Assembly: GCF_901709675.1 (NCBI RefSeq)
Contig: NC_051098.1
Coordinates: forward strand, 12,927,918 to 12,991,917
Origin: Syngnathus acus
Lineage: Eukaryota > Chordata > Actinopteri > Syngnathiformes > Syngnathidae
Length of the DNA: 64,000 bases
Direction: 5' to 3'
The position numbers and the translations under genes are program-made. The notes beneath the pieces are model-generated. The model worked only from the letters and a program-made list of their open reading frames with translations, was not told the origin of the DNA and ran no database searches. Positions 13,401-23,900 of this stretch are shown in pieces (the stretch's first letter is position 1; every line of letters starts with the position of its first letter).

Positions 13401-16400
13401 CTATTTGCTCTGCATTCAGTCCAACGGCTTCATGTGGAGGAGGGCGACCCTCGCAGATGGACAGTAATTCTGCAACCGCCGCGCAAAAATCCCAAGACAG
13501 AAAAAAAAAAAAAAAAATCCAGATTGGCTGCTTTTCTGCACAGATGCTTTCACATTCCTGCTGGAGGCTCGACAATTCAGATCTTCGTTCATCTCCGATA
13601 GCGGCCAGACAATTAGTCCCCTCCCATAGAGGAAAGCCGATCAATCGCATCAATTATACATGTGGCAAACACTTAGAGCCTGTCCGAGGGCTGCGATACG
13701 GAACCGTTCACTTTCGAGGCTAGCGGAACAATCGATTCATTGATGCAGATTTGAATCGGTACTTCTCCTCTTACACACGCTGGGTCGATTTTGGTTCAAC
13801 TCACCAATGTTGACTTCGTCATCCGTCTCGGCGTCACCGAGGCACTCGAACTGGAACTCCTGCAGCGACTGGGAGAACTTCTGGACGGCCACAGAAAGAT
13901 CTGCACGACAGGAGAGCAGGAAAGATGAAAACTAAAGCTAAGCTAAGCTAAAAACGGAAGAATACCAACTTTTTCCAATTTATGATCTGCTCGTTACTTG
14001 AGCCATGACAAGGTTGACTTTTTATTGATCTTAGATCATCAACATTTTATTGTCCATCGATGTGGACTAAAGTAGTCTTAAAATAATCAATCATGTCTGC
14101 ATGGAAAAAAAGTAAAAAAAAAAAAAAAAGCAAGTTAGCTGCTGATTTACTTTTCATGAAGCCTTCAGCGACTTGCTATTTGGGTCAAAGCAGTTGCGAA
14201 AAGTGCATTTTTTCCCCCTTTTTCTAACATCGTAATTATAATCATTATAATCTCCATACAAAATGTTTGCATTTGAGCTCTGCTGCTCTCGAACAGCCGC
14301 GTTTATTCCCTTCAATCTTCTATTCGCAGCCTTCATTAGTGAGTGGCGGCGGAGAAAATAGTTTCAGACTGTGGAACAATTACCTTTCACATACTGGAAA
14401 ATCTTTGCTAATTAAATGAGTTAAAGTGCTCAGAATTTGACACTTTCTATAAAGTGGTTTTGAAAGAAAAGTGACAAGATTAATGTTGTACATTTATTAT
14501 TACATTGCAATGTATGTGCAGCGTATATACTGTAGAAATAAGTGGACTGAGTAGCGACCCTTGCGGAACACCAGAACAGAATTCTGTTCTTACGGCTGTG
14601 AAATAACCTCAACTCAGATCAGGGCTCAGCCAGTCCCAATACCCCTGATGACTTTAAAATTATTTCATTATAATTACAACTCGATTCATACGCTACATGG
14701 ACAATGTTGCTACACGATACAGTTGTGCAGACCTCAGATTGAAAGCCTCTCGTGAGGCATCCGCATTGAACGATGCTCACGTGTAAAAGCTGCAGAGGCC
14801 GCCCGACCCTGAGTGCTGTTAAGCGCAAAGCTTCCAGAAGATGTATTACGCTGCCGACGCGCGGCTGCTGATTTTGGGATCGATACCTCACCGCCGGTCG
14901 AAACGCGCTCGCGGGCCCAACAATGACGGATGATCTTTGAGCCCTGACATTCAAACAGGCATAAACCTCAGAAACAAGTTGGAGGTCGTATGATACATGT
15001 TGCTTGCGTTGTTTCTGAAAAGCCACCAAAAACTAAAAAAATAAATAAACAAACATCAACTGCAGACAAATACAGAGCAGCTCAGGCTCTGGCTACCAGG
15101 TGTCAAAACAAGCTAGCTTGTTAAAGCAATGTTGAAAAAGGAAAATATTTGTTATTCTAATGAAACAAATCATACCAATTTCTTGTTTTTCTGTCTCCAT
15201 TTACATTTTCCTGCACGTTTAATAACCCACGCCATAAAGTAAACACGAGGGAAAGGTCTCGCTGACACATAGCAGCAAACACAAGAGACCCCATTAGCTT
15301 CCACTCTACAAGACAGCGGGGAAATAAGGGATAAAAGCCCCAAATAAAGCGGCCACTCATTCTCATGGCCAAGTAGAGATGTCACGGCTCCCCAGATAGC
15401 TCGTCTTCATCTGCGCCGACAGAGGAGGGAATTTGCTGCGTTACACTTTGATTATATGTGGCGGAGAGGAGCTGCGGCCAGCCAGGCGGGTGTGGAGGAG
15501 TAATAAAAAAAAAAGAAATAAAATATAAAGACAGCCGCATGAGCTGGCAAAGGTCTGAAGTGTCTTGCTGAGCATACCGAGTGCGACATGAGAGGAGCGA
15601 TATGATGAAAGCACCAAGTCGCGGGCAAAAGAAAACATTTTACGCTTATTAGAAAAACGCTCAGGGTCTTAAAATAGACACCTCTAATTTTATTACACTC
15701 GACAAGCATTTGATCGAGGCCAGCGTGTGATTATTTTGTGCTGAAATGATCCTCCGGCACAGCGGGGGGCGGCGGCAGAGCAAGAATAATATCAGCCATC
15801 GGGGGCATCGGCACGTGTGGCCGGGTTTAATCACAAAAGAGATGCTCTCGGCTCGCGCGTGAAACGGCTACGCTAGTTAGCGGCCGACGTGTGAGACGCC
15901 TCTTCTCCACGCCCCCTCCCCGGGAGGCCGCCGCAATCTCGTCTCCAGGGCAACGGCATGCCTGTCCAAACACGCCGCATGCTACTTCAGTGTTGGAATT
16001 CTCCTTCAAAAGGCAACTATTGATCCATCGGTGAAAACTGGTTCTCCAATGTGCTAACGTTGCCACTAACATCGCGCGAGGAGCTACTGAAAACTTAAAG
16101 ACTGAGGCCACTAACCTATATTTGCAATCTCTAATATTTGCTCCATGAAATTTTCTTCTGATTGAACTGCTTGCAGCACTGTACGTCAAGGTTTTTATTT
16201 TTTTTAATTTTTGTTCCTGATATCAGATATCAGCCTCTACATGCTGCCATGGCAAACTAATCGACCGCTTTAGGGAATCAAAAGGGCAGGGCAATTTGAT
16301 TCAATCCAGTGATTCTAAACTTTATACACCAAGTAACATCTCAATGAATGAATGAATGAATGAATAAATAAAAACACTTGTCTCTTCAATGACCACCATA

Positions 16401-17392
16401 ATGACGAACATTAAAATACAGTTGCGCAGTAGGCCCAAGTGTTCCCAGACAACGTAACCTAAACACTCCCAAAACTTACCTAAATATTTAAATACAAGTC
16501 AAAGTACACAAATAGGGAGGATTAAAGTAGCCTAAATATTTTTAAAATCGACCAAAAATACTCATTAAAAGCTACTCAAATACTCCAAAGTTACCTACAT
16601 TCTCTTAAATGAAATACTTAATTCCTAAATATTAATTATAGTATATACACCAAGTACACAAATGCTACCTAAAATAATGATTTGAATTGAGGAGTAGCAG
16701 AATGTCAAACACTATCCAACAAGCAAAACATGCCCGAGCAATCCGCTCGCATGAATACATTAAATAATCAGTACCTCTGCGGGAGTATATTTTATTTACA
16801 TTATTTCATGTTGCGTTCTTAGATAAATATTGAAATCATAAAGGCTGTCGAATCGTGAAAAGGACAAACGAAATAAAATGACATCATGTGTGATTGGGGG
16901 ACGAAGATGTTTTACAACGGTGGTGGTGGGGGGGGTTCGCTTTCCTTTCCGCCGCCCCGGCTTGACGGGGTTAGAAACGACGGGGTGCATTGTGCCACTC
17001 TGAAACGAAAGACAGAGGCTTGCTTTCAGGTAAGACCGCTGGCACGCCACGTTGCGCCAGCCTGTCAGTCACGCAGCGGGGGGGCGGAGTCTAAAAGACA
17101 AGCCTGAAGGATCGCAGAGTGTACGCAACTTTTCTCACCGCCATGTAGCTTGGGAATCTCAAAACCTTCTTTTACTCATTCCATTCTCTTAATCTCTATA
17201 TTGCAACAGGCAATCTTTACTCAACATTCACAGAAATCGGCCAGAATATTCTCTGAGAGAAACAAGACAATCGGACCTTTGCTGACTTAGAAAAAAAGAA
17301 TGTTGTGGCTTACTGTACAGCTAATATGAAATGCAGAACTTCAGCTTTGCGACATGACTTCATCCAATGTGTTACACAGATTACAGTCCTTG

Positions 17393-17451
<59 letters not shown>

Positions 17452-20432
17452 GGCGGAAGAGCGCACCCCCCCCCTGCAGCAACCCAGAGATGTCAGGCCA
17501 AACGCAATGCGAAGAGTGGGAGTGGGAGGGGGGGGGGGGGCGTTCGGATGGTTACACAAGCAAGCGTGTTTACAGGACACTTCCCGTGGCTGTGCCTCAC
17601 AAGCGTCATCTGGGCTCACATCAACGCCGAGACGTCCCAGAGTCCCAAAGCCCGACAAGGAGATAACGGAACATATTATTATTCTAATAAGTGTGCTCGT
17701 ATCGCATTGCAGGAGGAAAAATATGCACTGTGTCGCGACAAGTGAAAAGCTTGTTTACAGACACAGCGTATATAATAACGCCAGCCTTTCATTATTGTTA
17801 TCTAGAATTGCCGAGCAGGCACGGGCAAGCAACGGGGGCAGTCGCACGCAATCGGGACATAGGGTCGAGGGTCGATTTATGGCAGCGGTGTCCAGTAGAT
17901 GGCAGTGTGGCGAAGAAAACAACAACAACAACAGCAGCAACCCTTTAAGGAATTGGCAGTAAAATTCACAAACCATTCATGAAATTAAAAAACTGAGACG
18001 AGTCACTAGGAAGTCAAGTCAAGTCAAGTCCAAGGAACCAGAATCGAATCGAATCAAGTTGAGCGATGCCCAACGCTACTCCCAACACACCTAAGATAAT
18101 TATTTTAGGATCATCTCATGAACACAAAATAATCTGGCACGAGTTGCCTTTTGTCAGCAAAGAACTAAATTGTGACAAAACTGTCTTTGTGTGCCTCGCA
18201 GGCCTCGCTTAGACAAACTCACCTGGCTTCCCGCCGAATATGCATCATTACTGTCATTGCCGTCACGCTCCTCGGCCCTCCCCCGCCTCGCAAAGGCGTA
18301 ATTAGTGTATTCAATTAGCGCGGCCAACGCCAGGGAATTAATACAAGTCGGCGGCGGTGGTTATAGAAACCGGACCAGGTGTGAATATCAAGTAGCTGGC
18401 TAGATGCAGATGGATCTCACTTGCAGCTGGAATCAATTATCCGTGGCACAATAAGTTCAGGATGCTTTGGACTGCCATTCATTAAACGCCGCAACACAAA
18501 CCGCCGGCGCTCCAACGAGGCCATTCCAGGGCCGAAGCTACATCATCACCACGGTGTTAAAGATAGGGGTAATTTTTAAACCGTTCCGCAAGAATTTTAA
18601 ACAGACTGAAGGTTGGACCTTAACTCATTGGCTGCCATTGATGTTTTTAGTCGTCAATTGCGATGCAAACGTTTCCTGCCACCAGCGAATATATAAATAC
18701 AACGTGGAAAAAGATAAGGTTTGTAAAGGGTACAATAGGAAAGAGTCTCCAAAACTTCTGCTAACAACTCTGGCTAAACTTAGCACCTACCTAGCTTAGT
18801 CAGTTGAAACGAATCATCACAACGTACTTCCTTGATACCAACAACTTTCCTATCAGCCTCGACGTTTGGCGCCATCTAGTGGCATCTTATGGGAGCAAAT
18901 TTGCAGGGGGATAAATAACCATTGTCCTCAAACATCTTGACATAGATGTCATCCAAAATCAAGTGTTCTCTTCTCTTGACACAGAAACTAAGCCGCGGGC
19001 GGTGGCTGAACATCAGCTGACAGTTGTGAGTGATAGCGAGTCGACGAGGACCAATAACACGTTTGACCTCTGTTACCACCTGCATCTCTTTATTCTCTTG
19101 CTGGCTATTTTTCCAAAATTAACCGGGTTCATGCTCAGGATGATATGCCCATCAAAAATACATTAGGACGTTTTAGTGTGTGTTTTTTCGCTATTTATCT
19201 ATTTTAATAACCTTGTTTTTACTTGAATTTTCTTTTTTCATCCTTTATTTTATTTGTAAGTGGTTAGGATAATGGCTGGCAGATGGTTAATTCAAAAGGT
19301 TGATTTCTCCAATTTCAAAAATAATTATTCATCTTTAATGGAGACAATTCCACATAATTTGCCATTTATAAAGCCATACAAAAAATGATTGTTTATGTTA
19401 AGACCAGACAATGACGTTCAGGACATGACTAGAGAGAAAAAACAGGCTCTCTAACAAATCTTCCTATTGATTGCAAGCTCTTCAAATCAGTGTGGCACCC
19501 AAAGTTGAAGACCATCAATGATTGATTTTTACTTTCAGCACTTCGCCTCTCTCCAACTGCAGGTGATCTAGTTCAATCCCTTTGTACACAAATCGGGTCT
19601 GGTAAGTCTAGTAAGTCTTTAATAATAATAATAATAATAATTTTAAAAAAGTGCAAAAAAAATATACATGCGCAAATCAAACAAGGTAACCAGAAGTTAA
19701 CTTTATCAGCAAGCTGGCCAATTTTGACAAATGAAGCGGTAAGAAAAGCAGGATGTCTTTTTGTTGAGTCGTGACTTTGCTGACTCACGATTGCGTCAAA
19801 CACCAACATCCCCCAGGTTAGACAATTTGATCATAAGGTGCATACAATTCCACTAGACTTCAGTCAAACAGTGACAAATCCTGCATGCGTATTTATTTAC
19901 CTTCTGAGCCACATAATCTGACTCATTTGAGTATCATGACTTTAAAAAGCCCATTACGCTGCTGCATATTATTAACGTTGCTATTTTTGGAGATGTTATT
20001 TCGTGTGAAAACTTTGAAAACCACAATCTTCACACATTATGGGCGCAAAAGCAAAGTTCGCCAACTCCTCTTTGGGCCTCTAATAAGTTAACGCGCTCCT
20101 CTCCGCGAGGCAAGTCTCATCTTGCAACCGACGAGAAGCACGAACAAACAATTCCGCGTGTTCTCACATGGAATAAATGACATTTAATAATCTGCGTGGG
20201 TATATTGCGACGCGCCACGCAAATTGACGCGTCTAGCGCGTGCTTGCAAATCGAGCGTGTGCGTTTTTTTGTACTTACTCCTGAGCGCGCCGATAAGCAT
20301 ATTTCCATCCTTAATGAGCTCTTTGATGAACTTGTTGGTCCTCTCCAGTTCGATCTCATGACACTTGAGACGCTCTCGGAAATCGGGCCCGTCGAGAAAA
20401 GAGTCGCTAAACTCCAGCGTGGGGAGTCCCAT
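1..20432 (-). CDS. arhgap42: arhgap42 (GRAF-family Rho GTPase-activating protein), 5' portion, spliced; exons 1-7
   Basis: Seven exons on the minus strand (20279-20432, 13805-13900, 12100-12161, 5832-5903, 955-1056, 714-824, 1-19) join in one frame of 616 nt, about 205 residues. The product starts [16 protein letters not shown] and runs through [56 protein letters not shown] and [20 protein letters not shown]. This is the N-terminal BAR domain of the GRAF/oligophrenin family, and the wording is closest to ARHGAP42 rather than ARHGAP26 or ARHGAP10. From family knowledge, the BAR domain binds curved membrane; the PH, RhoGAP and SH3 domains that follow, and which inactivate Rho in smooth muscle and other cells, lie beyond the left edge. 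All introns seen are GT-AG. It lies downstream of cntn5 on the same strand, as in human, which supports the paralogue call. Whether it is one of two teleost duplicates cannot be told. Confidence 0.93.
20..713 (-). other. arhgap42 intron 6
   Basis: GT-AG intron of 694 nt. It holds a short CA tract near 40-62, a G-run cluster at 450-468 (G-quadruplex potential) and a copy of a dispersed sequence (AATATTAGGAACACCT) at 618-633. No coding signal is seen. Confidence 0.8.
714..824 (-). CDS. arhgap42: arhgap42 exon 6 (BAR)
   Basis: The exon has 111 nt in phase 0 and encodes [20 protein letters not shown] followed by [17 protein letters not shown]. The acceptor is TTGGCAG and the donor CCA|GTAAGT. 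The intron separating it from exon 5 is only 130 nt. Confidence 0.95.
955..1056 (-). CDS. arhgap42: arhgap42 exon 5 (BAR)
   Basis: The exon has 102 nt in phase 0 and encodes [20 protein letters not shown] followed by [14 protein letters not shown]. The acceptor is TTTGAG and the donor GAG|GTAAAA. The basic KKKFDK and SSKKKE patches lie on the membrane-binding BAR surface in relatives. Confidence 0.95.
1424..1462. repeat. (GA)n microsatellite
   Basis: About 19 perfect GA units in arhgap42 intron 4. Confidence 0.95.
3815..3990 (+). repeat. dispersed repeat with CCACTAGATGG core
   Basis: CCACTAGATGGTGG, then CCAAATTTGGACTTCAATTACG. A shorter related piece (CCACTAGGTGG ... ATTTGGACTTCA) lies at 1138-1172. 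The class is unknown. Confidence 0.4.
4731..4801. repeat. fold-back (MITE-like) element, copy 1
   Basis: A 71-bp unit whose ends, AACTCATTCACTGCC and GGCAGTGAATGAGTT, are perfect 15-bp inverted repeats. The interior carries ATTGACGGATATAGACGTCA. No flanking target-site duplication is clear. Confidence 0.75.
4894..4964. repeat. fold-back (MITE-like) element, copy 2
   Basis: Second copy, 163 bp downstream of the first and in the same orientation, with one mismatch in the inverted repeat. The flank (AAAGGCAAATGGAATGTAAA) is also duplicated, so the pair arose by tandem duplication of a larger unit. Confidence 0.75.
5040..5300 (+). repeat. degenerate TTTCAAG/GGTTTAAG array
   Basis: A run of imperfect units such as GGTTTCAAGCCAAGGTTAGG, AAGATTTCAAG and AGGGTTTCAAATTAAGG spaced about 15-25 nt apart. 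Related arrays lie at 6080-6150, 6640-6830 and 20,715-20,965. Confidence 0.6.
5832..5903 (-). CDS. arhgap42: arhgap42 exon 4 (BAR)
   Basis: The exon has 72 nt in phase 0 and encodes [24 protein letters not shown]. The acceptor is CTGCCCAG with a C-rich tract and the donor is AAG|GTAAGC. The [11 protein letters not shown] stretch is strongly conserved in all GRAF proteins. Confidence 0.95.
6640..6830 (+). repeat. degenerate TTAGGGTTTCAA array
   Basis: Units like GGGGCTTCAAACAAAGGTAG, GGGTTAGGGTTTCAAAG and GGCTTCAAGCCAGGATTTGG follow one another with drift. Same family as 5.1 kb and 20.8 kb. Confidence 0.6.
7080..7290 (-). mobile_element. non-LTR retrotransposon reverse transcriptase remnant
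   Basis: The minus-strand frame reads [22 protein letters not shown], then [13 protein letters not shown]. These are the palm motifs of LINE reverse transcriptases (GxPQGSxLGPLLF and the YADD box). Here the YADD is changed to HVDD and the flanking frame is broken, so it is a dead fragment. The clade is not determined. Confidence 0.8.
8757..8876. repeat. (GGAA/GCAA/GAAA)n polypurine tract
   Basis: A 120-nt tract of tetranucleotide units, mostly GGAA giving way to GAAA, interrupted by GCAA at intervals. Essentially all purine on the plus strand. Confidence 0.9.
10566..10640 (+). mobile_element. hAT-like non-autonomous element fragment
   Basis: The stretch starting TTGGTGTCAAACCCAAGGCC, with paired GGCCAGATATGGCCC and TGTGGCCCGC blocks, resembles a very common teleost repeat thought to be of hAT type. 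The 3' part runs into an AT microsatellite. The class is inferred from memory of the family, not from a search. Confidence 0.5.
11581..11695 (+). repeat. dispersed teleost-type repeat
   Basis: Reads from CCGTCCGTCCATTTTC through GCAGCCTATTCCAGCTGACT to GGTCGCAGACCAATCAGAGG. This is a drifted copy of a repeat very frequent in fish genomes; its class is not settled from sequence alone. Confidence 0.55.
12100..12161 (-). CDS. arhgap42: arhgap42 exon 3 (BAR)
   Basis: The acceptor TTTCAG precedes CC CAG TCC and the donor is TTG|GTAAGA. The exon encodes [21 protein letters not shown] and ends in phase 0. At 62 nt it is short, but the frame and sequence fit the family exactly between exons 2 and 4. 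Confidence 0.94.
12162..13804 (-). other. arhgap42 intron 2
   Basis: GT-AG intron of 1.6 kb. A short GT tract with a following G-run (13197-13225) and an A-run (13501-13517) are the only notable elements. Open frames here are incidental. Confidence 0.75.
13805..13900 (-). CDS. arhgap42: arhgap42 exon 2 (BAR)
   Basis: The acceptor GTGCAG precedes AT CTT TCT; with the A from exon 1 this gives [19 protein letters not shown], then [13 protein letters not shown]. The donor is G|GTGAGT. The 96 nt run phase 1 to phase 1. The GDAETDDE motif is a hallmark of the GRAF BAR domain. Confidence 0.95.
14543..14573 (-). mobile_element. LINE reverse transcriptase motif fragment
   Basis: The minus strand reads GGT GTT CCG CAA GGG TCG CTA CTC AGT CCA in frame, that is [10 protein letters not shown], the same palm motif as at 7.2 kb. 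Little more of the domain is recognisable. Confidence 0.5.
17394..17449. repeat. (CA)28 microsatellite
   Basis: 56 nt of perfect CA in arhgap42 intron 1. Confidence 0.95.
17892..17907 (+). promoter_or_regulatory. CTCF core motif match
   Basis: CCAGTAGATGGCAGTG fits the CTCF core CCASYAGRKGGCRSYR at all 16 positions. Binding is inferred only. Confidence 0.45.
18622..18660 (+). repeat. degraded half copy of the fold-back element
   Basis: AACTCATTGGCTGCCATTGA followed by a TCGTCAATTG stretch resembles the left half of the 4.7-kb element. The right half is not recognisable. Confidence 0.4.
18867..18882 (-). promoter_or_regulatory. CTCF core motif match, opposite orientation
   Basis: The minus strand reads CCACTAGATGGCGCCA, again 16 of 16 against the CTCF core. 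It faces the site at 17.9 kb (convergent). Binding is inferred only. Confidence 0.45.
20279..20432 (-). CDS. arhgap42: arhgap42 exon 1 (coding part, start codon)
   Basis: Encodes [18 protein letters not shown] and on to [15 protein letters not shown], the amphipathic N-terminus and first BAR helix. The ATG at 20430-20432 sits in a strong Kozak context (A at -3, G at +4) and matches the universal MGLP start of GRAF proteins. The donor is A|GTAAGT (20278-20273), phase 1. The 51 codons plus 1 nt match the usual length of this exon. Confidence 0.95.
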
Positions 20433-20720
20433 GCTTGTCCTTGCCCGAAGGGTCTCCTCCGCTCACGTCTTCCTTAGCGTGGACGCGCCGCACAAACATA
20501 AAAATGGGGGGCGGGGGGGAAAAGAGAGTTGCAGGCGACTAACTTTCGTCTTCTCCGAGTCTCACTTCCGGGTCCCTTGGCTGCTGCGGTTCGAGGTTGG
20601 GGGTTGGAAGTTGGAGGTTCATCACGGTGGTCGTGTGACTCCTGCTGGTGGCTCATGGCCCCACGCCCACCATCCTTGCTGCCAAAGGAAAGAAAGGTGT
20701 GTGGGGAAACAAAATAGAAG
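20433..20720 (-). promoter_or_regulatory. arhgap42 5' UTR / proximal promoter candidate
   Basis: The GC-rich stretch directly upstream of the arhgap42 ATG contains, on the minus strand, a GC-box (Sp1-type) complementary to GGGGCGGGG at 20507-20516. It also holds an ETS-type ACCCGGAAGTGAG site whose core is at 20563-20571. A T-rich element near 20497-20505 is not a good TATA box. The transcription start cannot be fixed from sequence; an initiator near or beyond the ETS site is an inference. Confidence 0.5.
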
Positions 20721-20965
20721 TCAAGTCGGGTTTCAAAGCACGGTTCGGATAATGAGAAAGGGTTAAGAATTAAGTTTCAAGCAAGATTTCGGTTTCAATC
20801 TTTAGGTTTTAAAGTAAGGTTCCAACTTTCAAAGTAAGAGTCTGAAGACAGGTAGGGTTTTAATTTGGAGTTTTAAGTCAGGTATCAAAGTCGGGTTCCA
20901 AGGCAGATTTAGGTTTTTAAACCACAATGACTGCTAAGGTTAGAATTTTATTGAAGGGTTTCAAT
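20715..20965 (+). repeat. degenerate GGTTTCAA/GGTTTTAA array
   Basis: Units such as GTCGGGTTTCAAAGCACGG, AAGTTTCAAGCAAG, GGTTTTAAAGTAAGG and TCGGGTTCCAAGGC repeat at about 15-25 nt. It begins at the putative arhgap42 promoter edge. Confidence 0.6.
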
Positions 20966-23900
20966 TAAGGCTGGAGCAGAGACAAATAAAGAGAAAGAAA
21001 TTCAGAATCGCTGGCTTTGCTTTGGAGGAGTGCGAGCTTTGGTTTATTTGACGCCGGACGACCAACAAGTCGAGCCACATTGGTCGTTTGGCTGCAGGTA
21101 GCGTCCAGATAAATCATCAGGGACAGATGAAGCTCGTGGACATTGTTGCTCCACGTTAAGGTCACCAAACTGCCAGGAGAGGGAAAAAATAATAAAAATC
21201 TTCTCAAGGGATTACGATGTATTTTGTTTGTTGTGTAATGGCAGCAGGTCGTGACTGATTACTGGCAAAAAATATTTTTTTGATGCTTAAAACGTTCAGG
21301 GACATAAAAAAAAATCTCTGATTTAAATTTGTTGCTGCCAGTAAATTAGTTTCTCCCATCTGAAGGTTTCTTGACAGCGGCATAAATCGGTTGCGAGGCA
21401 AATGGCTGCATTTAAAAGGTGCAAATCAGAATCTGCTCAGGTGTTTTGTCCACTTAAAAAGTCTTCCGTCAAATTAGCGTCGAGCATCTTTAAGGTTGTT
21501 GCCGGCTGACGCATGGATCCTTCTGAGAGGAGAACACAAGCCGCCGCTGTTTTCCCAGCTAATGATTAATGACCCTAATTTACACGTTTTTTATATATAT
21601 AAATCCAATCATGCTGTGACATTTCCTATCAAATGAGTCCTTCCTCATTTTCGCGTTGTTTACCTCTTGACAGAGCAATCTCGCCGGCGCTGGCGTCCCT
21701 GGGCTTTATGACTCCAGCGAGCCGATGAGCTGTTCTGCACCATTACCTCCGCCTCGACAAACGCATCTGCCTGGCCAAAGCGGCCTGCTGGGGCGGTGGT
21801 TCTCAAACTGGGTTTCGTGGACCCGCCACGGGGGTCGGCAAGACGTAGCTAAGGGGTCCGTACGTGAATTTGCAATGTTGGTTGAAATGCCGTTAATTGG
21901 TTTCCAAACTGCGATGCTGGTTTTGATGGCATTTTAGCATTGTGCGTTAGCATGCTTGTCAGACAAAGGTCATCTCTGTTAAATCTGCTTTTTCGCTTCA
22001 ACTGAATGAGGCAAGAAACAGTTTGAAGCATGCAACCTTGGCCACTATTGTCAATTATGTATCAGACTGCTGACAAGTTCGCTGGATATTTTTGTCCAAT
22101 TTTTGTTGTTGTTGACCTTGACGTGCTCCCTCTAGGCGTTTCAGTTCGGGTGATGAATAATGGGCGGCTTTGTAAACACTTTGCCGTGACTTTGCCTTTA
22201 AGAATTTAATTTTGTACACAGTGGGTGCTGGCAGGTGGGGGGACATAGCCCTCTTGAGGAATTCATCTTTTGGATGTGTCGTTCCGCCTGCAGACCTTTC
22301 TTCAAGCTAAAAGTTGGAAAATAGTTTCACAAATTTTCCACCCACATTGTTTTTTGTTATTTAAGATGAAATACACCTTTAAAGGTCTGCATTTTTGTTT
22401 CATTTGTTTAATTATTGTCTCTGAGTGCAACTTTGGTTGTTTGCTCTTAGGGCAAACGACACCGAGCTAGCATGTTAAACACAACTTTGCCGATTTGCAT
22501 AAATCTTTGGGACCTGACGTGCGTCAAGCAGCTTCGAAGTTGGGCCCGAGCGGTCGGATGAGACACTTTTTTGTTTTGTGCGCGTTAAATGGCGCGACCT
22601 TGGATTATTGAGTTTCTGTCACGAGCCGCGCTTTGGGTGCAAAATGGATGGGTGGCCGCTTCTAGCGCCGTCTTCGGAGGCGACCGCTAGCTGGCCACCT
22701 CACATTTGGACCCGCTGCAGTCGAACAACTTGACATTTGCTGTAATGAGAGGGGAGGAATGTGTTACGGCCTGGCTGTTTGGAAGACGAATGTGGCGTGA
22801 AATGTCACGAATAAAAAAAAAAAAAAAAAAGTTTACCAATGTTAGTGGAATACAGTTATCTCATTTCTGATTCACAAATTCACCTATTTGTGATTTTTGG
22901 TAAATCTAGAGATAAGACAATCTTAGCCCGGGTTGTTAGCGAGAATTTTTGTTACATGTGTATTTGATTTTTTTTTTTTTATTTCAAAATCAAATAATCT
23001 GTAAAACAATTTGTTCCGAGGAGGATGTTTGTAAAATGAGTTTGAAATGATATTTGTGGTTTAGTATTACATTTTGCATTGAAACTAGGAATATAAACAA
23101 CTATTGATTATACCTACAGTTTATGTACACGAAATCTAAGTCACTCAAAATGAAAAAAAGATAAAGAAAGGATCAAAACAGAACATAAGAATCACCATGT
23201 TGCTCATTTACATGGCGGGCCCACTGCTGGCCTCGCATTTGCCGTTTCCATGGCGATTTCAGACAATTTATTGTGGTTGTTCAGACAGCAAATGCACAGC
23301 ACTCCACAAAATAAAAACCTTGCGCGGTTCAGCTGTCTTTTGAAAAAGCTGCAATTGAAAAATGCAAGTGGAGAAGGACGCCGTTGCACATTGAAAAATG
23401 CCTGCATTCACTTAGGGCAAATCTATAAAGCAATAAAATAAGCAAATACATCAATTTGCCAGGGTACACACGCTTGCTCAAATTGGTGAGTTTGAGTCCT
23501 CAAAACGTATTTTTTTTTGTGAAAAAGAATGTTAGCAAACAAGTTTTGGATGCAACATCATTTTCCAACCCGAGAGTTCTTTTTTCCGCAATAGACGACG
23601 ATTCAAGCGGCACTGAGAAAATGAATGACACTCAAGGGCTTTTCATTTGGAGCCAAAAGCCCAAATGCAAATAAAGGCATTTCAGCCTTTCCCAAGAAAG
23701 CTCGGCAGTGGCCTACGTAATTCTTTTCGCTTGATGGAAAGCGCTCGGAGTGATTTATCTAATCAAGAGCGTCTCCGCCGCATCGCCAGGTGCGCCGGCG
23801 GAATACTAAGAAAGCTCAACTTCCAGTTGTTGTCTAGGAAAAGCATCAAGGTAGCCGCCACACACACATTTTGGCGTGCTGGGACAATAAGCCATCTCAG

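Larger units (their letters stand above)
13901..20278 (-). other. arhgap42 intron 1
   Basis: GT-AG intron of 6.4 kb. It carries a LINE reverse-transcriptase motif remnant (14543-14573), AT-rich degenerate repeats (16330-16690), a 56-nt CA tract (17394-17449), two CTCF-core-like sites (17892-17907, 18867-18882) and a degraded fold-back element (about 18622-18660). No coding exon is seen. Confidence 0.75.

Noticed and set aside
17354-17962. 202-codon plus-strand open frame
   Set aside because: It is driven by the (CA)28 microsatellite (His-Thr repeats) and has no family resemblance. It lies inside arhgap42 intron 1.
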